A DNA stretch of 15,427 nucleotides from Pseudomonadota bacterium (lineage in GTDB: Bacteria > Pseudomonadota > Gammaproteobacteria > Burkholderiales > Burkholderiaceae_C), in contig JAEYRT010000250.1 in assembly GCA_023435325.1 (NCBI GenBank), forward strand, positions 1 to 15,427, given 5' to 3'. Of the stretch, positions 1 through 6,291 are shown piece by piece. Every line of letters starts with the position of its first letter. Position 1 is the first letter of the stretch. The position numbers and the translations under genes are program-made. A model generated the notes under the pieces. The model searched no databases and was not told where the DNA came from. It saw only the letters and a program-made list of their open reading frames with translations.

Positions 1-9
1 CCTTGTATG

Positions 10-20
10 GCAAGCGTTAT
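10..20 (+). repeat. GCAAGCGTTAT fragment shared with 10255-10265
   Basis: The 11-mer GCAAGCGTTAT, downstream of pheS on the minus strand, is identical to the core of the repeat at 10255-10277. It may be a degenerate copy of the short intergenic element seen elsewhere in this window. An 11-base match alone is weak evidence. Confidence 0.25.
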
Positions 21-36
21 TCGCTCTCTTTATTGA

Positions 37-1089
37 TTACTGAAATTGCGACAGGAAACGGATATCGCCATCAAAGAACAGGCGCAAATCGTTCACACCA
101 TAGCGCAGCATGGTCAAACGATCGGGGCCCATGCCAAAGGCAAAGCCAATGTACTTTTCGGGGTCCAGCCCCATATTGCGCACCACGTTGGGGTGCACCT
201 GGCCCGAACCCGCCACTTCCAGCCACTTGCCCGCCAAGGGGCCGCTTTGGAACTGGATGTCGATTTCCGCCGAAGGCTCGGTGAACGGGAAGAAGCTGGG
301 GCGGAAACGCAGCACCAGGTCCTCCTGCTCAAAGAAGGTCTTGCAGAAGTCGGTAAACACGACCTTCAAGTCTTTGAAGCTCACGTTCTCGCCAATCCAC
401 AGGCCTTCGCACTGGTGGAACATGGGCGAGTGCGTGGCATCCGAATCCACACGGTAGGTGCGGCCGGGTGCAATGACGCGGATCTCAGGCATGCCCTGGC
501 CTGCATCCAGCGCATTGCGGTATTTCTTGACGTGCTGCACCGCATGGCGCACCTGCATGGGGCTGGTGTGCGTACGCAGCAAGTTGGGCGCGTGGGCACT
601 GCCGCCTTCCACATAGAAGGTGTCGTGCATGGAACGCGCAGGGTGGTCTTCGGGCGTGTTCAGCGCCGTGAAGTTAAACCAGTCGGATTCAATCTCGGGG
701 CCTTCGGCGACATCGAAACCCATCGAGCCGAAGATGCCTTCGATACGCTCCATGGTGATGGACACCGGATGCAGACCACCCGTGCCCCGACGGCGGCCAG
801 GCAAAGTCACATCCAGCACTTCCGCCTTCAGATGCGCTTGCAGCTCGGCATCGGCCAGCGCTTTGCGGCGGGCCGTCAAAGCCGCTTCAATGGCTTGCTT
901 GGCTACATTGATAGCAGCACCGCGCGACTTTTTCTCTTCGACGGAAAGCTGCGCCATGCCCTTCATGAGCTCGGTCATCTTGCCCGACTTGCCCAAGAAC
1001 TGCGCCTTGGCGTTTTCCAGATCAGCAGGGGTTTGGGCCTGCGCAAACAATTGCTGCGCGCTTTCGACCAGAGAATCCAACTCGTTCAT
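37..1089 (-). CDS. pheS: Phenylalanyl-tRNA synthetase alpha subunit
   Basis: Catalytic alpha subunit of the cytoplasmic (alpha-beta)2 phenylalanyl-tRNA synthetase, which charges tRNA-Phe. The 350-residue length is normal for bacterial PheS. An N-terminal coiled-coil arm (about residues 1-90, rich in Ala, Lys and Glu) precedes the class II core. Motif 2 is visible as RVIAPGRTYRVDSDATHSPMF and motif 3 as GFAFGMGPDRLTMLRYG near the C terminus, followed by the usual DLRLFFDGDIRFL ending. The ATG follows AAAGAG at a usable distance. It is the last complete gene of the thrS-infC-rpmI-rplT-pheS series; pheT normally follows, and the 36 bases left in the window downstream of the stop contain no recognisable pheT start. 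A terminator-like hairpin lies just upstream. Confidence 0.98.
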   Translation of the reverse strand: MNELDSLVESAQQLFAQAQTPADLENAKAQFLGKSGKMTELMKGMAQLSVEEKKSRGAAINVAKQAIEAALTARRKALADAELQAHLKAEVLDVTLPGRRRGTGGLHPVSITMERIEGIFGSMGFDVAEGPEIESDWFNFTALNTPEDHPARSMHDTFYVEGGSAHAPNLLRTHTSPMQVRHAVQHVKKYRNALDAGQGMPEIRVIAPGRTYRVDSDATHSPMFHQCEGLWIGENVSFKDLKVVFTDFCKTFFEQEDLVLRFRPSFFPFTEPSAEIDIQFQSGPLAGKWLEVAGSGQVHPNVVRNMGLDPEKYIGFAFGMGPDRLTMLRYGVNDLRLFFDGDIRFLSQFQ

Positions 1090-1110
1090 ATCGACTCTTT
1101 ATCGACCATT

Positions 1111-1153
1111 AAAAATAAACAAGGGCTAGTGCCTTTTCAAGCCCTAGCCCTTG
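1111..1153 (-). terminator. Terminator or attenuator between rplT and pheS
   Basis: Read on the minus strand, CAAGGGCTAG (1153-1144) and CTAGCCCTTG (1129-1120) form a perfect 10-bp stem with a 14-nt loop, followed at once by TTTATTTTT (1119-1111). This is a strong intrinsic terminator form. It could end most transcripts of the infC-rpmI-rplT operon, with pheS reached by read-through or by its own promoter. E. coli pheST is controlled by a Phe-rich leader peptide. I searched 1090-1201 in all minus frames and found no Phe-rich peptide, so this is more probably a partial terminator. Confidence 0.7.
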
Positions 1154-1161
1154 CAGTTTGT

Positions 1162-1189
1162 GCGCTAGCAGCTACTCGAAGAATAGCTA
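1162..1189 (+). repeat. AGCTGC/GCGC-type short intergenic repeat, copy in rplT-pheS gap
   Basis: GCGCTAGCAGCTA followed shortly by GAATAGCTA. On the minus strand AGCTATTC and GAGTAGCT can pair with a 3-nt loop. It resembles the elements at 2590-2615, 4585-4620 and 10191-10277, all of which are intergenic. Confidence 0.45.
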
Positions 1190-1201
1190 CACACCGTTAA
1201 C

Positions 1202-1561
1202 TTAAGCAGCCAGCTTGGCCTTCACTTGGTCAACGATAGCTGCAAATGCAGCCTTGTCGTGCACAGCGATATCGGCCAGCATCTTGCGGTCGATTTCGAT
1301 GGCAGCCTTCTTCAGGCCGTTGGCGAATTGGCTGTAAGTCAGACCCAGTTCACGTGCTGCAGCGTTGATACGAGCGATCCACAGCTGGCGGAACACGCGC
1401 TTCTTGTTACGACGGTCACGGTATGCGTATTGACCGGCCTTCATCACCGCCTGCTTGGCGACGCGGAAGACGTTACCGCGGCGACCGCGGAAACCCTTGG
1501 CAAGATTCAGAACTTTTTTGTGACGGGCACGGGCCGTTACACCACGTTTGACGCGAGGCAT
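1202..1561 (-). CDS. rplT: Large ribosomal subunit protein bL20
   Basis: bL20, an early-assembly protein of the 50S subunit that binds 23S rRNA domain II. In enterobacteria it is also the repressor of its own rpmI-rplT mRNA. The protein has 119 residues, the normal length. The N terminus is a basic extension (MPRVKRGVTARARHKKVL), then the family signature KGFRGRRGNVFRVAKQAV and YAYRDRRNKKRVFRQLWIARI, and a globular C terminus. The ATG follows a good GGAG at 7-nt spacing. It lies 26 nt after rpmI, the usual pairing, so the two are almost certainly co-transcribed and translationally coupled in regulation. Confidence 0.99.
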   Translation of the reverse strand: MPRVKRGVTARARHKKVLNLAKGFRGRRGNVFRVAKQAVMKAGQYAYRDRRNKKRVFRQLWIARINAAARELGLTYSQFANGLKKAAIEIDRKMLADIAVHDKAAFAAIVDQVKAKLAA

Positions 1562-1587
1562 GTGTTTTCTCCTAGTTCGTCAGTGAA

Positions 1588-1791
1588 TTACAGACCAGCG
1601 CCAGGCAACATCTTTGCGATGGAGCCCATATCGCCTTCATGCACGTTAACAATGCCACGCAGGTGACGCTTGTTCTTCGTGGTCTTCTTGGTCAAGATGT
1701 GACGCTTGAAGGCTTGACCGCGCTTAACGGTACCACCTGGACGAACGCGAAAACGCTTCTTCGCGCTGCTCTTGGTTTTCATTTTGGGCAT
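1588..1791 (-). CDS. rpmI: Large ribosomal subunit protein bL35
   Basis: bL35, a small basic 50S protein. The 67 residues begin MPKMKTKSSAKKRFRV and contain the typical GTVKRGQAFKRHILTKK and KNKRHLRG segments. The open frame runs 41 codons further upstream, but the family always starts at MPKMKTKS, and an AGGAG lies 6-7 nt before this ATG, which decides the start. It precedes rplT by 26 nt and follows infC after a 171-nt gap that holds leader structures. Its Lys/Arg-rich composition is normal for the family. Confidence 0.98.
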   Translation of the reverse strand: MPKMKTKSSAKKRFRVRPGGTVKRGQAFKRHILTKKTTKNKRHLRGIVNVHEGDMGSIAKMLPGAGL

Positions 1792-1962
1792 GTGAATGCT
1801 CCTGTTAATTGTGCTCGTGAGGCGTTGTGGCAACCCTGCCCCAACTTGTAGGCCCCGAGACACTTCTTGGGTACTGGCTTGCGCCAGCGTTTTGTCAACT
1901 CTTGCAAGCCGCAAAACAGAAACCTGCCCTTGCAGGCAGGTCTCCTAAAATTCTAACCCAGC
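1792..1962 (-). promoter_or_regulatory. infC-rpmI intergenic leader with two hairpins
   Basis: This 171-nt gap between infC and rpmI is long for a ribosomal operon. On the minus strand it holds three things. First, a 7-bp stem ACCTGCC/GGCAGGT (1941-1935 with 1928-1922) followed by TTCTGTTTTG, a weak terminator or read-through site. Second, a TTGACA hexamer (1898-1893) without a convincing -10. Third, a CTGGC-GCAA-GCCAG tetraloop hairpin (1887-1874). In E. coli this same position carries the structured RNA through which L20 represses rpmI-rplT. By analogy these structures may have that role, but no sequence similarity was shown. Confidence 0.4.
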
Positions 1963-2568
1963 TTAGGCAGCGTTGCTGCTTGACGTGTTTTCTGCCGCGG
2001 GCTTGGCGTTGCCAGCACCGGGCTTCTTGCGCGCAGGGGCGATCATCATAACCATTTGACGGCCTTCCAGCTTGGGGAATTGCTCCACCTGGATGGAATC
2101 TGCCAAATCATCACGCAGGCGATTGAGCAAATCAAGACCCAATTGCTGGTGCGTAATTTCACGACCGCGGAAACGCAAAGTCACTTTCACCTTGTCGCCA
2201 TCAGCCAAGAAGCGGCGAATATTGCGCAGCTTGATGTTGTAGTCACCATCATCGGTACCGGGGCGGAATTTCACCTCCTTGATATCGATCACGGTTTGCT
2301 TGGCCTTGGCTTCGGCGGCCTTCTTCTGCTCTTGGTACTTGAACTTGCCATAGTCCATCAAGCGGCAGACAGGAGGATTTGCCGTTGCGGCGATTTCCAC
2401 CAAATCAACGTCCAAATCACCCGCCATGCGCAGTGCTTCTTGCAAAGAAACAATGCCCAAAGGCTCATTTTCAGGACCGGACAAACGCACTTCAGGCGCC
2501 ATGATTTCACGGTTCAGACGGTGTTTGCGTTCCTCGCGGTGGCGACGGTCACGAAATTCTGTAGCTAT
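1963..2568 (-). CDS. infC: Translation initiation factor IF-3, AUA start
   Basis: IF-3 binds the 30S subunit, prevents premature 50S joining and proofreads the start codon and initiator tRNA. The N domain carries APEVRLSGPENEPLGIVS and PPVCRLMDYGKFKYQEQ; after the linker, the C domain has KEVKFRPGTDDGDYNIKLRN, TLRFRGREITHQQLG and KLEGRQMVMMIAP. No ATG begins the protein. A GTG (2577) exists, but it lies inside the AGGGTGA ribosome-binding sequence. The ATA at 2568 sits 5 nt after that sequence and gives the expected N terminus (I/M)ATEFRDRRHREER, 201 residues. IF-3 genes commonly use AUU-type starts that IF-3 itself disfavours, giving autorepression. thrS ends 86 nt upstream, so infC is probably read from the thrS transcript. 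Confidence 0.93.
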   Translation of the reverse strand: MATEFRDRRHREERKHRLNREIMAPEVRLSGPENEPLGIVSLQEALRMAGDLDVDLVEIAATANPPVCRLMDYGKFKYQEQKKAAEAKAKQTVIDIKEVKFRPGTDDGDYNIKLRNIRRFLADGDKVKVTLRFRGREITHQQLGLDLLNRLRDDLADSIQVEQFPKLEGRQMVMMIAPARKKPGAGNAKPAAENTSSSNAA

Positions 2569-2580
2569 GGCTCTCACCCT
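2566..2580 (-). promoter_or_regulatory. infC ribosome-binding site and AUA start codon
   Basis: On the minus strand AGGGTGA (2580-2574) is followed by GAGCC and then ATA (2568-2566). The GTG that would lengthen the frame overlaps the binding sequence itself and so cannot be served by it. The rare start codon is the expected sensor for IF-3 autoregulation. The choice of AUA is inference from spacing and from the family's N terminus. Confidence 0.7.
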
Positions 2581-2589
2581 AAATTCAAA

Positions 2590-2615
2590 TCGCTACGAAA
2601 AGCGTAGCTGCTTGC
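2590..2615 (+). repeat. AGCTGC-type short intergenic repeat, thrS-infC gap
   Basis: GCTACG and CGTAGC form a 6-bp hairpin around AAAAG, followed by TGCTTGC. It shares the GTAGCTGC core with the other short repeats of the window. It lies in the 86-nt thrS-infC gap, which also holds a GCGGGA/TCCCGC hairpin (2630-2644) without a U-tract. Confidence 0.45.
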
Positions 2616-2654
2616 ATTGATGCTTCAGCGCGGGACCCTCCCGCACCACTCACA

Positions 2655-4574
2655 TCAGACCTTGTTTGCAATGTCGTTGCTGAGCAATTCGATGAATGCA
2701 TCCACCGACATCACGCCCAAGTCCTTATTTCCTCGGGCACGCACAGCGACGGTGCCTGCCGCTTTTTCCTTGTCGCCAGCGACCAGGATGTAAGGCAGCT
2801 TCTGCAATGCATGCTCGCGTATTTTATACGTGATCTTTTCGTTGCGCAGGTCAGACACCACCTTAAGACTTTGATGGGGCAATGCTTTTTGCACCTTCGC
2901 TACAACTTCCTGCACATAGTCAGCCTGCGCATCGGTGATATTGAGCACCGCCACCTGCTCGGGAGCCAGCCACACAGGCATCGCACCGGCATATTGCTCC
3001 ACCAGAATGCCGATGAAGCGCTCCAGCGAGCCCACAATGGCGCGGTGCAGCATCACGGGGCGGTGGCGACTGCCATCTTCACCCACGTACTCGGCATCCA
3101 GGCGTTCAGGCATGGAAAAGTCCACCTGAATCGTGCCGCACTGCCACTGGCGACCCAAAGCATCCTTCAGGGTGTATTCGATTTTGGGGCCGTAGAAAGC
3201 GCCATCACCCACCGCAATCTGGTATTCGCAGCCCGAAGCTTTCAGCGCATCGAACAAGGCCTTTTCCGCTTTGTCCCAGCTTTCATCGGAACCAATGCGC
3301 GCCTCAGGGCGGGTTGCCACTTTGTAGATGATGTCGGTAAAGCCAAAGTCGGCATACACCTTTTGCACCAGCTGATTGAAGTTCAGCACTTCTTGCTGAA
3401 TCATGTCTTCGGTACAGAAAATGTGGCCATCATCCTGGGTGAAGCCTCGCACGCGCATGATGCCGTGCAGGCCGCCGGTTGGCTCGTTGCGGTGGCACTG
3501 GCCAAACTCGCCATAGCGCAAAGGCAGATCGCGGTAACTCTTCAAGCCCTGCTTGAAAATCAGGATGTGACCGGGACAGTTCATCGGTTTCAAGGCGTAG
3601 TCACGCTTTTCCGACTCCGTCACGAACATGTTGTCGCGGTACTTGTCCCAGTGGCCGGTCTTCTCCCACAGTGTTTTGTCCAGAATCTGCGGGCCCTTGA
3701 CTTCCTCGTAGCCATTATCGCGATACACCTTGCGCATGTATTGCTCAACTTCTTGCCACACACGCCAGCCCTTGGGGTGCCAAAACACGGTACCTGGCGA
3801 GCATTCGTCGATGTGGAACAGGTCCAGCTCACGCCCCAAGCGGCGATGATCGCGCTTTTCCGCTTCCTCGATGCGAGTGATATAGGCCTGCAAATCCTTT
3901 TTGTCAGCCCAAGCCGTACCGTAGACACGCTGCAACTGCTCATTCTTGGCGTCGCCACGCCAGTACGCACCAGCCAGTTTGGTCAGCTTGAAGACCTTCA
4001 GAAAACGGGTATTGGGCACGTGGGGGCCACGGCACATGTCCACATATTCCTGGTGGTAGTACAGGCCCATGGCTTTCTCGTCGGGCATGTCTTCCACCAA
4101 GCGCAGCTTGTAGTCTTCCCCACGCTCGGCAAACACCTTGATGACTTCATCACGCGGAGTCATCTTTTTGATCACGTCATAGTCTTGCGCAATCAATTCC
4201 TTCATGCGCGCCTCAATGGCTGCCACGTCTTCAGGCGTGAAGGGACGTTCGTAGGAAATGTCGTAATAAAAGCCCTCTTCAATGACAGGGCCGATCACCA
4301 TTTTGGCCGTGGGGTACAGCTGCTTGACTGCATGGCCTACCAGGTGGGCACAGGAGTGGCGAATGATTTCCACGCCATCTTGGTCCTTGGGCGTGATGAT
4401 CTGCAATTGCGCATCTTGCTCAATCAGTTCGCATGCATCCACCAACCGGCCATTGACCTTGCCTGCGACAGTATTCTTGGCCAGTCCTGGGCCAATCGCA
4501 GCAGCCACTTGCATGACGGTGACGGGACCTTCAAATTCGCGCTGCGAACCATCGGGCAATGTGATCTTTAACAT
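2655..4574 (-). CDS. thrS: Threonyl-tRNA synthetase
   Basis: Class II cytoplasmic enzyme that charges tRNA-Thr and clears mis-made Ser-tRNA. 639 residues against 642 in E. coli. In order: a TGS domain (about 1-62); the editing domain with HSCAHLVGHAVKQLYP holding His73 and His77, and YVDMCRGPHVPNT supplying the editing-site Cys; the catalytic core with MNCPGHILIF (zinc Cys), FGQCHRNEPTGGLHGIMRVRGF (motif 2), DDGHIFC (zinc His) and MLHRAIVGSLERFIGIL (zinc His plus motif 3); and a C-terminal anticodon domain (about 540-639). The ATG follows AAGGA at 7 nt. It heads the cluster, and its 5' region (4575-4790) carries an apparent Thr-responsive attenuator, described separately. Confidence 0.98.
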   Translation of the reverse strand: MLKITLPDGSQREFEGPVTVMQVAAAIGPGLAKNTVAGKVNGRLVDACELIEQDAQLQIITPKDQDGVEIIRHSCAHLVGHAVKQLYPTAKMVIGPVIEEGFYYDISYERPFTPEDVAAIEARMKELIAQDYDVIKKMTPRDEVIKVFAERGEDYKLRLVEDMPDEKAMGLYYHQEYVDMCRGPHVPNTRFLKVFKLTKLAGAYWRGDAKNEQLQRVYGTAWADKKDLQAYITRIEEAEKRDHRRLGRELDLFHIDECSPGTVFWHPKGWRVWQEVEQYMRKVYRDNGYEEVKGPQILDKTLWEKTGHWDKYRDNMFVTESEKRDYALKPMNCPGHILIFKQGLKSYRDLPLRYGEFGQCHRNEPTGGLHGIMRVRGFTQDDGHIFCTEDMIQQEVLNFNQLVQKVYADFGFTDIIYKVATRPEARIGSDESWDKAEKALFDALKASGCEYQIAVGDGAFYGPKIEYTLKDALGRQWQCGTIQVDFSMPERLDAEYVGEDGSRHRPVMLHRAIVGSLERFIGILVEQYAGAMPVWLAPEQVAVLNITDAQADYVQEVVAKVQKALPHQSLKVVSDLRNEKITYKIREHALQKLPYILVAGDKEKAAGTVAVRARGNKDLGVMSVDAFIELLSNDIANKV

Positions 4575-4584
4575 GGGGAGTCCT

Positions 4585-4620
4585 TAGCTATCGGTATCTA
4601 TCACAGGAGCGCAAGCTGTA
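4585..4620 (+). repeat. AGCTAT/GCGCAAGCTGTA element in thrS 5' UTR
   Basis: TAGCTATC at one end and GCGCAAGCTGTA at the other, between the attenuator terminator and the thrS ribosome-binding site. Similar half-elements occur at 1162-1189, 2590-2615 and 10191-10277. Divergent, so the relation is tentative. Confidence 0.35.
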
Positions 4621-4652
4621 GAAAAAGCAAAGCGCGGAACATGTCCGCGCTT
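4621..4652 (-). terminator. Attenuator terminator upstream of thrS
   Basis: On the minus strand AGCGCGGA (4651-4644 side) and TCCGCGCT (4638-4631) form an 8-bp GC-rich stem, one A-U longer at its base, with a 5-nt loop. TTGCTTTTTC (4630-4621) follows. It lies 46 nt before the thrS ATG and after a short Thr-rich ORF. Nothing but that leader ORF precedes it, so its likely job is conditional termination of the thrS transcript. Confidence 0.8.
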
Positions 4653-4677
4653 CATGGATGGCAATAACTCCGGGCAG

Positions 4678-4731
4678 GCGCGAACTCGCAGCCTTACTGG
4701 CTGCGCGACATCTCCGTGTGCGTCGTTCGCG
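4678..4731 (-). promoter_or_regulatory. thrS leader: mutually exclusive attenuation arms
   Basis: On the minus strand arm 1, CGCGAAC (4731-4725), lies in the leader's Pro-Arg-Thr codons. Arm 2, GTTCGCGC (4685-4678), pairs with arm 1 over 7 bp. Arm 2 (TTCGCGC) can instead pair with the 5' arm of the terminator (GCGCGGA, 7 bp with one G-U), which would prevent termination. Between arms 1 and 2 is a perfect 7-bp hairpin CGCAGCC-agtaa-GGCTGCG (4705-4687) whose loop holds the leader stop codon TAA. A ribosome stalled on the Thr codons would cover arm 1 and free arm 2 to disrupt the terminator. The pairings are seen; the mechanism is inferred. Confidence 0.65.
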
Positions 4732-4738
4732 GTGTCAT
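4694..4738 (-). CDS. Threonine-rich leader peptide of thrS (14 aa)
   Basis: A 14-codon ORF reading MTPRTTHTEMSRSQ and then TAA, about 120 nt before thrS. Four of the first eight residues are Thr, encoded ACA, ACG, ACG and ACG. ACC, usually the favoured Thr codon in such genomes, is not used. AAAGG lies 10 nt and AGG 2 nt before the ATG. An in-frame GTG 14 codons upstream would add three more Thr, but it lies near the probable transcription start. The gene downstream makes the matching aminoacyl-tRNA, and a hairpin, alternative pairing and terminator follow, so this looks like the sensor peptide of a transcription attenuator. The peptide itself probably has no other function. Confidence 0.65.
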   Translation of the reverse strand: MTPRTTHTEMSRSQ

Positions 4739-4781
4739 AACCTGGGTGCCTTTCTCGCTCTTGTTGGTTAGCTTTGTCACT

Positions 4782-4787
4782 ATTTTA
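4782..4787 (-). promoter_or_regulatory. Possible -10 element of the thrS leader promoter
   Basis: TAAAAT on the minus strand (5/6 to TATAAT), placed about 44 nt before the leader-peptide ATG. The -35 position falls on the aceA terminator tail (GGGCTT), which is a poor match. Low confidence, but a promoter is needed between the aceA terminator and the leader ORF. Confidence 0.35.
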
Positions 4788-4800
4788 GCGCTGTCCACGT

Positions 4801-4828
4801 AAAAAAGCCCGCGACGGAAGCCGCGGGC
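4801..4828 (-). terminator. Intrinsic terminator of aceA
   Basis: On the minus strand GCCCGCG and CGCGGGC form a 7-bp stem (4828-4822 with 4813-4807) around an 8-nt loop, followed by TTTTTT (4806-4801). It lies 62 nt after the aceA stop and separates aceA from the thrS leader. Confidence 0.9.
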
Positions 4829-4890
4829 AGTGCCAAGTCAAGAATTTAACAGCCTTGAAGGTGCCCACCACACCTGCAAGGCAGCACAGA

Positions 4891-6222
4891 TCAGTGGAAC
4901 TGCTCCTCTTCGGTTGAACCTGTCAGCGCCTTCACCGAGGAAGAACCGCCCTGGATGACCGTGGTCACGTCGTCAAAGTAACCCGCACCCACTTCTTGCT
5001 GGTGCGACACGAAGGTGTAACCCTGTTCGCGTGCGGCAAATTCTGGCTCTTGAATCATTTCGACGTAGTGCTTCATGCCCTCGCCACGTGCATAAGCATG
5101 GGCAAACTTGAAGGTGTTGTACCAGTTGCTGTGGATACCAGCCAAAGTGATGAACTGGTACTTGTAGCCCAGCGCTGCCAGCTCTTCCTGGAAAGAAGCG
5201 ATCTGGCTGTCCGACAGGTTCTTCTTCCAGTTGAACGAAGGCGAGCAGTTGTACGACAGCAGCTTGCCGGGGCATTCTTTGAGCACCGCTTGTGCAAATT
5301 CGCGAGCAAAACCGATGTCAGGCGTGCCGGTTTCGCACCACACCAAATCTGCGTAAGGAGCGTATGCGATGCCACGGCTGATGGCTTGCTCCAGACCGTT
5401 CTTCACACGGAAGAAGCCTTCTTGGGTCCGCTCACCGGTCAGGAATGGCTTGTCATTCTCGTCATAGTCAGAAGTGATCAAATTCGCAGCTTCGGCATCG
5501 GTACGGGCCAGCACGATGGTGGGCACACCCATCACGTCGGCCGCAAAGCGGGCAGCAATCAGCTTTTCGCAGGCTTCGCGTGTGGGCACCAGCACCTTGC
5601 CACCCATGTGGCCGCATTTCTTCACCGCAGCCAATTGGTCTTCAAAGTGGACCCCTGCTGCACCGGCGGCAATCATGTTTTTCATCAGCTCGAACGCATT
5701 GAGCACGCCACCAAAACCAGCTTCTGCATCTGCCACGATAGGCAGGAAGTAATCGATGAACTCCTTGTCTCCGGGGTTGATGCCGCGGCCCCACTGGATT
5801 TCGTCAGCACGCTTGAACGTGTTGTTGATGCGACGCACCATGGTAGGCACCGAGTCATATGCATACAGCGACTGATCGGGATACATGGTTTCGGAAGTAT
5901 TGCCATCTGCCGCCACTTGCCAGCCCGACAGATACACAGCCTCCAGACCCGCTTTGGCTTGCTGCATGGCCTGCCCCGCCGTGATCGCACCAAATGCATT
6001 CACATAACCCTTCTTGGCGCCACCGTTGACCTTTTCCCACAGCTTTTCAGCGCCGCGCTTGGCCAAGGTGTGTTCTGGCTGCACGCTGCCGCGCAGACGC
6101 ACCACATCGGCAGCGCTGTAGCCGCGCTTCACACCTTTCCAACGGGGGTTCTGCGCCCAATCTTTTTCCAAGGCGGCAATTTGCTGTTCGCGGCTCAGTT
6201 GTTGGTTCAGGGATTCAGGCAT
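4891..6222 (-). CDS. aceA: Isocitrate lyase
   Basis: First enzyme of the glyoxylate shunt: splits isocitrate into glyoxylate and succinate, allowing growth on acetate and fatty acids. 443 residues, close to the E. coli enzyme (434). The catalytic loop KKCGH is at residues 201-205 with Cys203 as the active-site thiol. FIDYFLPIVADAEAGFGG (metal-binding Asp region), VHFEDQ, VLARTDAEAA and the NCSPSFNWKK substrate segment are all present. The ATG follows GGAG at 6 nt. It is a single-gene unit, with its own terminator and an upstream region that holds a promoter with a paired palindrome. No malate synthase gene is adjacent, and none is visible in this window. Confidence 0.98.
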   Translation of the reverse strand: MPESLNQQLSREQQIAALEKDWAQNPRWKGVKRGYSAADVVRLRGSVQPEHTLAKRGAEKLWEKVNGGAKKGYVNAFGAITAGQAMQQAKAGLEAVYLSGWQVAADGNTSETMYPDQSLYAYDSVPTMVRRINNTFKRADEIQWGRGINPGDKEFIDYFLPIVADAEAGFGGVLNAFELMKNMIAAGAAGVHFEDQLAAVKKCGHMGGKVLVPTREACEKLIAARFAADVMGVPTIVLARTDAEAANLITSDYDENDKPFLTGERTQEGFFRVKNGLEQAISRGIAYAPYADLVWCETGTPDIGFAREFAQAVLKECPGKLLSYNCSPSFNWKKNLSDSQIASFQEELAALGYKYQFITLAGIHSNWYNTFKFAHAYARGEGMKHYVEMIQEPEFAAREQGYTFVSHQQEVGAGYFDDVTTVIQGGSSSVKALTGSTEEEQFH

Positions 6223-6291
6223 GTCAGTCTCCAGTGAAAGTGAGAAGGATATAAAAACTCGGTTGCCGTTTTCTTCTTCGGCCTGGAAACA

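Noticed and set aside
46..1200. 384-codon open frame antisense to pheS
   Set aside because: It opposes an intact pheS and has no recognisable domain; the His/Arg-rich composition is typical of a shadow frame. The antisense frames at 4996-6237 (aceA) and 13194-14408 (rlmD) were rejected for the same reason.
1090..1201. Phe-rich leader peptide (pheM-like) ahead of pheS
   Set aside because: Searched in all three minus frames: there is no start codon followed by a run of Phe codons.
1792..1914. 41-codon N-terminal extension of rpmI
   Set aside because: bL35 starts at MPKMKTKS throughout the family and has a good ribosome-binding site there; the extension is an open frame by chance.
2811..4571. 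586-codon open frame antisense to thrS
   Set aside because: It mirrors thrS, whose domains and catalytic residues are complete. Long antisense frames are common in G+C-rich genes, and the translation shows no family features.
4621..4760. Possible tRNA or T-box in the thrS upstream region
   Set aside because: The GC-rich hairpins do not fold into a cloverleaf, there is no CCA-type acceptor stem or TTCGAATC-like T-loop in place, and no T-box sequence (TGGNACCGCG). The leader ORF and terminator explain the region better.
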